Positions 49,751 through 60,058 of a DNA stretch of 64,000 nucleotides are shown here, one piece after another (within the stretch, counting starts at the first letter, position 1; each line of letters opens with the position of its first letter). Both the position numbers and the translations under genes were made by a program. Location: contig JACZZP010000018.1 of NCBI GenBank assembly GCA_015183035.1, positions 1,240,001-1,304,000 on the forward strand, in the 5' to 3' direction. This DNA is from Meloidogyne chitwoodi (lineage: Eukaryota > Nematoda > Chromadorea > Rhabditida > Meloidogynidae). Below the pieces are notes generated by a model. It was not told the DNA's origin. It saw only the letters and a list, made by a program, of their open reading frames with translations, and searched no databases.

Positions 49751-50785
49751 ACTTTTCCAATGAAAGTATGGTTAATCCCTTCTCATTGGAATTTCATTAA
49801 TTTTGTTAAAAGAATTTATTTAATTTTATTTAAATTATTTAATTAGTTTATGTGGAAAAAAAGATTGAAAATAAAATTTTTTGATGTCCATTCTTGTTTT
49901 TTTATTTTAGCCTGTTGGAGTAAAAATTTTGAATAAAATTAAAATTCTGTCGGTCAAACGAGACCTTTTCAACGGTCGGTCAAATGGCATCGGTCAAACG
50001 GCTGTCGGTCAAACGGCGTCGGTAAAACGGCTGTCGGTCAAAATCTGTCGGTCAAATCCTATCGCGGAAACGGCGTCGGTGAAATGAGTCGATCCCCTTA
50101 TTTCACTCTCTTACGACCTTTTATAAATGTGTCCAGACATTTCGTCGACAGATACGACATTTCGTTCCAACGGCAAAAAATCATGGGCTCGGGTAAACGA
50201 AATGTAGTTTTTTTACTATAAAGGCGAAATGTCGTGCAATTTTTGTTTGGCGAAATGTACAGGTCACTTTATAAATAATAAATTAGGATAAATTGTAACT
50301 CTCAGATTAAATTACTTTAAAATTTATTTAATAGGCCAATTATTATAAAATAAAAAGTTTAACTCAATTAAATGGAAAATATTGTAGGTATTTTAATATT
50401 GTCCTATAGATAAATTAGCTATTTTTTTAATATAAATGTGTACACTTTTTTTAAATTTATTTAAAAAAAATTAAAATGAGCATGAACTGAAAATTTTCTT
50501 TTTTCATTAATTAAAATATTTCTCTTTTTTTCTTTTCTCAAATGTTAAAAGAAATTTAAACAACTTTTTTTAAACTTTAACCGGTTCTAATAGTTTATTT
50601 GGAGTCCTATATCTAAAATTAATTTTTCAGTTCTTATTTTGTACAGCTAAAAAAATTTAAAAATTATTATTATTTTACACATGATTAAAAAAACTTATTT
50701 ACTCTTTTTTAGATGAAAACAAAAATATGATATATTTACAAATAAATATGATAATATTCCTAATAGATATTATTATATAATACAA
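49751..50785. other. Intergenic region with CGGTCAAACG repeats
   Basis: Just after the satellite, TTCCAATGA and TCATTGGAA form a short inverted repeat (49758-49791). At 49945-50095 the word GTCGGTCAAACGGC is repeated about seven times with variations, immediately before the second MITE copy. The remainder is AT-rich. Confidence 0.55.
50129..50267 (+). mobile_element. MITE copy 2 (ACATTTCGTC family)
   Basis: This is the reverse complement counterpart of 15454-15593. It starts GTGTCCAGACATTTCGTC and ends GGCGAAATGTACAGGTCAC, so the termini are inverted with a few mismatches. Shared internal words include AACGGCAAAAA, CTCGGGTAAACGAAATGTAG and AAGGCGAAATGTCGTG. It is non-coding. Confidence 0.8.
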
Positions 50786-52155
50786 TTACTTTTCATCTTT
50801 ATTTAAATCCAATTCCCCAATTTTCTGATAGCCGGCGCTATCTGATATATTTCCTTCATCATCCTTCTTTTTTGTTTGTTCTTTATTCTCTTCTTTTTCT
50901 TCTTTAGTTTTCGTTTCTTTACGTTTGTCATACTTCTTTTTTTCTTCTTTTTTGTCTCCTTTCCCTTCTTTTCATTTCCCTTCTTTTCCTTTCCCTTCTT
51001 TTCCTTTCCCTTCTTTTCATTTCCCTTCTTTTCCTTTCCCTTCTTTTCCTTTCCCTTCTTTTCCTTTCTCTTCTTTTCCTTTCTTTTCTTTTACTTTCTC
51101 TTCTTTTACTTTCTCTTCTTTTCCTTTTTCGATCTTCCCTTTCTCTCCTCTCTTTCCTTTCTCTCCTTTTTCTTTTTTTTTATGTCCCTTCATTTTATTT
51201 TTTTCATCATTCATTTCAAATTTATTTATTTTAAATTTTTGTTGGATTGAAGTACTTGGAAGAGAAAGCAAACACAAATCACCATCGAAGCTTTCAATTG
51301 AAGTTTTTCTAGAAAGCTGTAAAAAACATTAATTAATCATTGATTAACTAAAATACTTTTGTGTAAGGCAAACAAACATCAGAACGTGACGAGCATTCAG
51401 AGCTTGTAGTTTTTGTCACATCTTCTGTCGGAGGATCCTTTTTAAAAAAAATTAATTTATTAAACTAACTAAAATAACAAACATCAGAACGTGAAGAGAA
51501 TTCAGAGTTTGTAGTTGTTGTCACATCTTCTGTCGGAGGATCCTTTAAAAAAAATTAATTTATTAAACTAACTAAAATACTTTTGTCGAAGACAAACAAC
51601 CATCAGAACGTGACGAGCATTTAGAGCTTGTAGTTTTTGACACATCTTCTGTCGGAGGATCCTTTAAAAAAAATTAATTTATTAAACTAACTAAAATACT
51701 TTTGTCGAAGACAAACAACCATCAGAACGTGACGAGCATTTAGAGCTTGTAGTTTTTGACACATCTTCTGTCGGAGGATCCTTTAAAAAAAATTAATTTA
51801 TTAAACTAACTAAAATACTTTTGTCGAAGACAAACAAACATCAGAACGTGACGAGCATTTAGAGCTTGTAGTTTTTGACACATTTTCTGTCGGAGGATCC
51901 TTTAAAAAAAATTAATTTATTAAACTAACTAAAATACTTTTGTCGAAGACAAACAACCATCAGAACGTGACGAGCATTTAGAGCTTGTAGTTTTTGACAC
52001 ATCTTCTGTCGGAGGATCCTTTAAAAAAAATTAATTTATTAAACTAACTAAAATACTTTTGTCGAAGACAAACAACCATCAGAACGTGACGAACATTTAG
52101 AGCTGGTTGAACTTACATTATTACTTCCAGAAAACGAAGAAACAAAGGAACCCAT
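50786..52155 (-). CDS. Gene of tandemly duplicated Ser/Cys-rich exons with Lys/Glu/Gly-rich tail
   Basis: The start at 52155 gives MGSFVSSFSGSNNVSSTSSK and continues CSSRSDGCLSSTK, a 99-nt first exon. Six further modules follow between about 52018 and 51362. The usual module is an 81-nt exon (DPPTEDVSKTTSSKCSSRSD plus GCLSSTK) and a 39-bp intron (GTATTTTAG to TTTTAAAG), so frame is kept from module to module. The module near 51480-51540 has lost the usual donor and probably uses GTTTGT. The last exon begins LSRKTSIESFDGDLCLLS and becomes KEGKGKEGKG-like repeats. In the same frame, TGA occurs at 51017-51019 and again near 50972, where GGA would be expected; beyond them the frame continues through YDKRKETKTKEEK to a good end (GELDLNKDEK, stop 50786). 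The functional end may therefore be 51017. An acceptor TTTTTTAG precedes the ATG. Function unknown. Confidence 0.65.
50925..51170. repeat. TTCCCTTCTTTTCC-type tandem repeat
   Basis: A pyrimidine-rich tandem repeat of about 15 bp (CCCTTCTTTTCCTTT and variants). It encodes the Lys/Glu/Gly-rich tail on the minus strand. Units with CAT instead of TCC create the in-frame TGA codons. Confidence 0.85.
51362..52100 (-). repeat. Tandem exon-intron modules, about 120-bp period
   Basis: Seven copies of a sequence containing CATCAGAACGTGACGAGCAT and, in most, TCTGTCGGAGGATCC, spaced 119-120 bp apart except for one shortened copy. The introns are as similar as the exons, so the duplications are recent and include both. 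Confidence 0.9.
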
Positions 52156-53386
52156 CACTACTAAAAAATAAAATTAAATGGGATTATTTATGTAACCTTT
52201 TCTATTGCAGAGAAATATAAAAATTTTAATTTATAAGGGTTTTTATACCATTTTCAGTGTCGCAGTGGAAAAATTTCAGCGCCCAAGATGATTTTGGTGT
52301 CATTCGACTAATTTTGAAAAGCTCTTTCGAATAAGCTATCATTTGCATATTTAAAATTTTCACCCCTTTATAATTAAAAAATATTAAAAATGAATATACT
52401 ATTTAAAATTTCCGAGCAAAAACAAGTATCATGCTTCATTAAAATAAATATTAGTGGAAAAACATGTATATGTTTATCACATAAACAAAAAAGTGAAGAG
52501 AATAAATATGTATACAGGTATACATATGAAAGGTAAAAATAATTACCTATTAATTATTTTATAAAAAAAGGAAATCTTTAAAAATTATTATAATTTGTAA
52601 TTTTCTGTCGAATCTTTATTTAAAACAAAGTAGTTGATTTAGTAGATCCCCTTTTATTTCAAATTATAAAACAAAATATGTAAAGTTTCGCTCATTAATT
52701 TTATTAAAACGATAATAAAAAATTAAATTTTATATGTATAAAAAATTTTTTAGTTTAATAATTATATGTGTGAAAGCAAGATTACACGCATTTTTTCAAA
52801 ATGTGTAAAAAAATTTTTAATTGTCTAATTTGATTTTTTAATTACCTTATTTTTTTAATAAAAAAGTATCAAAAATTTTAGTTTTATTTTTTCCCTTTTT
52901 GAATTTAAAATGGAACAAATTTGTGTATTTTTTAGAAAAAAAAATTAAATAGAAGGAAAATAAATTAAGCAAAATTTAACAAAAATAAAAGTATTTTTAC
53001 CAGCTGGAAATAGAAAGAAAAAAAATCACATTAAAATACACACCTTTTTCCTTCTTTTTCTATTTTTTTATAAAAAATTCTACTTAATATATATAAATGC
53101 AAATAATGCTGCATCTATAGCGCATTGACTGTCTGCCGTTTCACGCTTGGAGAGAGAAAAGAGCACAGTTGCTGACATTGAAGCCGTACGACGAGAGAAA
53201 CCTGCTTCAGTGTGGTTTACATAAGCAGAGAGATGTTTAGAGATGTTAGAAAGAAATAACATTCTAAACGTTTTTAAAAAGAAAAATAAATAAAAATAAA
53301 ATCTCTTGAGAGTATATTTTAAAAATAAATTAATATTATTATGAAAACATTAAAAAATAAAATAATTAAATTTCTTTAATAAAAAT
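52156..53386. other. Intergenic region with one higher-complexity block
   Basis: Mostly AT-rich. The block 53080-53275 is clearly more GC-rich and contains a 60-codon minus-strand ORF (MLFLSNISKHLSAYVNHTEA at its start) and a CTGCTT/AAGCAG stem. It is absent from the otherwise similar sequence near 46925-47190. It could be a small exon, an RNA gene or an inserted fragment; I cannot decide. Confidence 0.4.
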
Positions 53387-56300
53387 TCAAAGCTTAAATA
53401 CAACAAAACTTTCAGATACATAAACAGGCAAAAATGAACCCAAAAGAGATTGATTAGAAGTTATTATACCATTCCATAAACTAAAAAATATAAAAAATTA
53501 TTTTTAAAAAAGAAAACAAAACAAACTTGTGACAAAGAGATAAATTATTTCTTTAAAAAAAATTAATTAATTTAAAATTAATTTTATTTATTATTTTTTA
53601 CCTATTTTTAGGTTCTTGTAAATCCCACATTTCAAGATAACTGCAGTCCTTTTTTGGATGTTTTTGTAAACATTGTTGTGGTTGAAAAACATAAAATTGT
53701 ATTCCCATATTTTTTAAATTAGAATAAACCTTTTAAAGATAAAAATAAAATATTTTAAAAGATTAAAAATAAAACCTCTTTAACAGATTTTCGACTGTAA
53801 AGTGAATAGACACGAAGTGTACGTTTTCTATTTTATAAAAATAATTTTAATTAAAATTATAAAATTAATTAAAAAGAAATTTTTCATAAATTTAAATTCA
53901 CAGAAATATCTATACTTCTTTAAAAACAATGTTTTTTGTCTTTGTTTTTTTTTAATTTTTGTTAAATTTTATTAATAACCTAATTTCCTCGTTTTCATAA
54001 TGTGGATGATTAACAATCGGACGAAGAGTACTTAATTTTAAATTTGCCTTAAATAAAAATTTAAAAATTAAATAAAAAACTTTAAAAAAATAAAACCATT
54101 AATGCCATCGTTCCAGCAAAAACAGCATCTAAAAATAAATAAATAAATAAATAAATAAAAAATAAACCTTTAGATGTACTTTTATTAATCCAAATAAAAA
54201 GACGTTCTTGTTCAGGATTATTATATTCTCCAGTCATTTCCAATTGATTTTTAATATTTTTTATTCCTTGATTTGACATTCCTGCTAATAAAATTCCAAC
54301 AAAAATTATTCTAAAAATTCTAATATTTTCAATTTTTAAAATGGAAGAAAGAATATTTTTATTAGCTAATAAAGAAGAAAGAAGGCATAAATGTGGAGTA
54401 GCAAATAATTTAAGACGCATAAAAAGTAAGGCCATAATTGAAAATAAACAAAGTTGAATAAAATGATAAGCTATCTTTTAAATAAAAAAATTAATTTTAA
54501 GAAAACAGAGTAACCTTTAGAGGGAAAATAATCAAAAAAGGTACTTTTCCTTTATGTGCACAAATATCCGCAAGTTTTATCCGCAACTCGTTTATATTTT
54601 ATTCATAAAGTCAACAATATTTGATAAAATATCATCATCGAATGATCAACTTCTCCTCTTTTTTCACATCTTAACTAAATAGAAATACGAATAGAGATAT
54701 GTAGATATCAATCATTTGTCAATGTGTTCCAAAGTGCTTATTTATTTATTTCTCAATTTAGCCACAGCTCTCTCTATGGTCTATGTCTCCAAAATAAGGA
54801 ATAAAAAGTCGCGGACAAAAATTACAAACATTTGTGTCACATAAAGGAAAAGTACCCCTTAAAAAAAACAAAAAAAAACCTCTGGACAAAATCTTTTATC
54901 ATCGTTATTACATTTCACATCTTTTTCTTTTTTATTAATTTCCAACCTCCAAAGCCATTTTCCATTAGCCAATTCATAACGATAAAATAAAAAAGACAAA
55001 AATAAAATAACTAAACAATTTAAAGGCAATAACCAAGTTGAAATTAATTTTGAAATTGTCTTAAAAGAAAAATAAAATTAAAAAAAAATTAAATAAACCT
55101 CAAATTGTAAAAAATCAAATTCAGGTGCACAAGTGTAAAGAAGAGTGTGAAAATTTGCAAAATTTGGAAATAATTTAGCCTTTAATAAATCAAAAACCTT
55201 GAAAATATAAATTTATTTAAAATTTAATTAAATATTTACATTATTATCATCTTGTAAATTAAATATTTTATTAAAGCAAAATTTAATGCTTATTGCTGCT
55301 AATAAATAAATAAAAATATGAAGAAAAATAAAAATAGGACGTAACTTTAAATATTTTAAAATTTTTAAACGAATAATAAAAATAACAAAAAATGCAATAA
55401 TAGAACTAAGAAAAAGGGAATTAATCATTAATAAATTGCCAAAAAGTAAAAAAATGCTTAAACAATAAGAAATCTGAAAATAAATAAAAATTAAATAAAA
55501 AATAATTTATTTTACCAAAAATAATTTCCACAATGAAAATATTAATGAAAAAGAAATTAATTCCAAAGAATAAAGAAGGACAAGCTAAAAAAAATAATAA
55601 ATTAAAAATAAAATTAAATAAGAACCGTTCCAAGTTGAATTCCAATAACAAATTGACTTAGCTAAAATTAAAAAAAACTTTTTTTTAAAAAAAAAACAAA
55701 ATAAATCAAAAAACCTGCCAAAAACAACAAAAAGTGACTGTCAGAAAAATATGTAAAAAACCAAAAATTATATTTAAATTTCCTTTCCTAATTAAATAAA
55801 TAAAAAAATAAAATTATATAAAATATTAAAAAAACCTAATAATATAACCAATTAAAATTGTTTGAAGTAAAAAAATTGGATAACCAAAAGTTTCTCGAAG
55901 AGGAGGTGTCCATTGGGCTCTTGTTGCTTCTCCTAAAAAATTAAAAAAAAATATTCTTCTTTTTCTCAAAATTAACCATGATTAAACATAAAAGCACAAA
56001 CAGCCAAAATGGCACCAAAATAGCTTTTACTAAAATAATAATTTATTTAAAATTAAATATATATTTTTTTTAAATACCTTAAAGAAAATCCACCAATAAA
56101 TAAAGAAAAAAGGACACTACTAGCAACAAAAAATGCTCCATAAATATAAAAATAGTGTAAATTTCCTGCACCTAAATTAATTAATTATTAAAAAAATTAA
56201 ACTTTATTTTTTCAATTTTTACAAATTATTAAATTAAAAAAAACCTTCACAACTTTCCACTGGTGGCATTCCCCCTCCTCTGTTTACACGCCAGCAAACT

Positions 56301-56905
56301 AAAAATAATTAAAAAATTTTAAAACATATTAAAAGTTAAAACCAATATTTTGCCATTCAAAAAATTCTGATAATCGTTTAAAAGTAGAAAAAAGTAAAGA
56401 AAGGACAACCTTTAAAATTAAAATTTAAAATTATAAAAACAAAGAAAACTAACTTCTGGATAAAGATTGAATCTATGCAATGCATTTATTGTACTCCCAA
56501 ATTCAGTTGTATTATCTTTTAGTAAATGAACAAATCCTTCAGAAAAAGGCATTGAAACTAAGGTTTTATAGAAAGAAAAATAAAAGCCCTAAAATTATTT
56601 AAAAAAATAAAAGAGATGATAATTTTGTTAAAAAAAATTAATGAAACAAAAACAAATTTAAAGTAAGAAAATAAAAATTATTAAATATTTTACAAACCAT
56701 TTCAGTCCTATAAGTCATTTCCCGTTCAAAATCAGAAAGATGTGAAAAGAACCGAACATTCTCAAAAAGATTAAGTAAGAACCAAAAATGAAAAGCCCAT
56801 AAAGAAAATGCTAAAAATACAAAACTCAAAATTATTTAAAAATTAATAAACCAGTGAGTAAAATCAAAAAATAAAACAAAAAAGAAAATTTGCTGCTAAA
56901 TGCCA
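53387..56905 (-). CDS. dpy-19: DPY-19-type protein C-mannosyltransferase
   Basis: A multi-pass ER membrane protein starting [19 protein letters not shown] at 56905. Family features: [20 protein letters not shown] with the catalytic-loop acidic residues, [66 protein letters not shown] plus [11 protein letters not shown], and a C-terminal lumenal part [20 protein letters not shown] followed by [11 protein letters not shown]. The last exon ends SFVVFKL with stop at 53387-53389. More than ten TM helices are spread over many small exons. DPY-19 attaches mannose to tryptophan in WxxW motifs of thrombospondin repeats (family knowledge). Its 204-bp distance from the upstream RPL-23 gene fits an operon. 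A MITE enlarges the intron at about 54480-54880, and the terminal exon has a second copy at 47229-47323. Confidence 0.9.
54540..54856. mobile_element. MITE in a dpy-19 intron
   Basis: The left end reads GGTACTTTTCCTTTATGTGC and then ACAAAT. The right end is its inverted copy (ATTTGTGTCACATAAAGGAA then AAGTACC). The inverted termini span about 26 bp with few mismatches. The interior of some 260 bp has no ORF. Confidence 0.8.
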
Positions 56906-57109
56906 TAAGTAAAAGAATCGACAGATTTTAAATTTAAAGCTTTTGAGAAGGAAAATTACCGTCCATTTGAAAAAAATAAAAAATTGAAGTTAAAAAAGAA
57001 AATTAATATTTAAAAAATCAAATATATGCCGAAAACTTTATTTAATAAAAATATACTGATAACAAAATATTTATTTTTCAACACAAACACATTAACAATT
57101 TATCTCAAT

Positions 57110-58109
<1,000 letters not shown>

Positions 58110-58553
58110 ATGAATAATTTAGATCTAATGTTACCAAATAAACTAGATGATGATCGTTCATTAGAAGAACAATTAAAAGATCCAGAAAATCAAAAATCAA
58201 TTCAACAACAACTTGTGCTTCTTTTACACGCTTATAGATGTCAACAAAAAGAAAGGGTTTAAATTTCTATTTAAAAATTATTATTTTATAAAATCCTTTA
58301 GTTAGAGCCACAAAATTATGGTCAATGTACTCTTCCTTACTGTTATGTTATGAAAGGTGTTTTAGATCATATAATTAAATGTAAATCTGGTTTGCAATGT
58401 AAATTTGCTTATTGTATTTATTCTTGCAAAATAATTACTCATTGGAAGAATTGTAAAAAAGAAGAATGTTCAGTGTGTGATCCTGTTAGTAAATATACTA
58501 CCAATCAAGTTTCTTTTTTTGAACAAATACAAGGTTTTTTTATTAAATATTAA
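58110..58553 (+). CDS. TAZ1 zinc-finger-only fragment of CBP/p300, copy 1
   Basis: Two exons: MNNLDLMLPNKLDDDRSLEE, then [20 protein letters not shown] with RCQQKE, then after a 45-bp intron [40 protein letters not shown] and [20 protein letters not shown]. This is the TAZ1 domain with its His/Cys ligands, but the third cluster has drifted (AYC in place of AHC). The frame ends at 58553 soon after the domain. KIX, bromodomain and acetyltransferase parts are absent. In CBP/p300 TAZ1 binds transactivation domains (family knowledge). It is a truncated duplicate, possibly still expressed. Confidence 0.8.
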
Positions 58554-58577
58554 AATTAAAATGCTTCTATAATAGCA

Positions 58578-59335
58578 ATGTCTGCGTTTTTTTATTGCCA
58601 ACAAATGCAAAATGGACAATCTCAATATGGAATAATGGTAAATGGAAATCAAATTAAGCAAGGACCGAGACAGCAGATTTCTGGTTCTGCATCAACACAA
58701 TATCAACCTCATGGAATCATTGTTTCACAAAATCCTGGAGGAATTATGGTATATGAAAATTTGTTAAAATAATTTAACTGTTAATAAGAATATTGTCCTT
58801 AAATTATCGTGTATTTGAGGAACTTTTGATGGTGTTATCCTTTTACCCTCAAAATACACGTGAAATTAAGTAAGAATCAAAACAGAGTAACTAAGGAAAC
58901 TTTAATTTTTAATAACAAAAGTTTCAGATGAAAGGATCTGGTTCAACACTTAATCTATCAGTGTCGCCAAAAGATCCTGAAAGGCGGAAATTAATTCAAC
59001 AGCAGCTTGTATTACTTTTACATGCTCATAAATGTCAGCAAAGAGAGAAGGTTTTCCTTTAATGTTAAAATATCGATTTTACATTTAAATTTTAGTCGGA
59101 ACCTCAAAATCGTGGTCAGTGCACTCTTCCATATTGCAATGTAATGAAAGGTGTTTTGGAGCATATGGTTAAATGTACAGCTGGTCGTCAATGTATGTTT
59201 GCCCATTGTGCTTCCTCTCGCCAAATAATTACTCATTGGAAAAATTGTAGTAAAGAAGACTGTCCAGTTTGTAATCCAGTTAAAAAATATACACACATCA
59301 AGGAGTCAGATGAAAATAAAAAAGTTTTTTTATAA
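58578..59335 (+). CDS. TAZ1 zinc-finger-only fragment of CBP/p300, copy 2
   Basis: The first exon reads [20 protein letters not shown], then [16 protein letters not shown] and ends PGGIM. After a 178-bp intron (acceptor TTTCAG at 58927): [40 protein letters not shown], and a third exon [40 protein letters not shown] and [20 protein letters not shown]. The zinc ligands look complete and sequence identity to animal CBP TAZ1 is high. The frame ends at 59335 unless spliced at GTTTTTTTATAATTTTAG to sequence that is not CBP-like. The Gln-rich leader looks like the CBP N-terminal region just before TAZ1. All downstream CBP domains are missing. Confidence 0.8.
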
Positions 59336-59742
59336 TTTTAGCAATTTTTTTATTTTTTTTAATAAAAAATTAATTAATTTGAGGTGAGCGGATGATAACT
59401 CTGGGAATTTGCTAAAGAACATTAATTTTGTTAAACATGATGTAATGTTAATAAAACTTTTCCTATAACCTCAATACCGAAAGCTTTCAATGTTTTAAAA
59501 TTTAACTTTTACACAAGATACTTAATTTTTGATAAATTAAACATTTAATTCTCTTATTTTAAATTTGTTTCAGTAAATCCTTTAAAATTACCCAGCACCG
59601 AATCATCTCTGTTTTGTGCTTTTGCGCTCAAACAGATTGTAATGTGAAGAGTAAAAAAGAAAGAAAATAGCGTTAAATTCGAAGAGAACTTTTTGGCGCA
59701 CCCTATAAAATGACATTTCGCCATAAAATTTCCCGTTTAACC
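59336..59742. other. Intergenic region before the MULE
   Basis: No CBP KIX or bromodomain exon is visible here. Near 59695-59735 the words GGCGCACCCTATAAAATGAC and ACATTTCGCC recall the ends of the MITE family at 15454 and 50129. Otherwise AT-rich. Confidence 0.45.
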
Positions 59743-59756
59743 CGCCGTGCCGGAGC

Positions 59757-59879
59757 AGGACACGTAGGCGCCGACACGTAGGCGCCGTCGATTAGGCGCG
59801 AAGACAATTAGGCGCAAAGACAATTAGGCGCAAAGACAATTAGGCGCGGGACGATTAGGCGCCAAAGGCTAAATATTTT
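59757..59879 (+). repeat. MULE left terminal inverted repeat
   Basis: Contains ACACGTAGGCGCC twice, then GATTAGGCGCGAAGACAATT, two further AAAGACAATTAGGCGC units and GGGACGATTAGGCGCCAAAG. The inner end matches the right repeat base for base through GGCTAAATATTTT. The tandem words are likely transposase-binding sites (inference). Confidence 0.92.
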
Positions 59880-60058
59880 GCTTCTTAATAATAGGGCAGA
59901 ATTTTTTCAAATTATTTTTTATATTTTTTTCTTTCTTTTTTTTTGAATTATTTTTTATTTTTTTTTTGAATTATTTTTTATTTTTTTCTTCGTTTTGATT
60001 TTTTATTTTATTCTTTTCAAATAAATATTTAGAACTTTCGGCGCGGAAAAAATTTCAA

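Noticed and set aside
47343..49760. 800-residue repeat protein, or a CRISPR array
   Set aside because: The period is a uniform 78 bp with no unique spacers, so it is not CRISPR. The open frames follow from a unit length divisible by 3 and exist in two overlapping frames, so a protein is not supported.
50876..51332. Phe/Ser/Pro-rich plus-strand ORFs
   Set aside because: Shadow of the pyrimidine-rich repeat; the minus strand carries the coherent gene.
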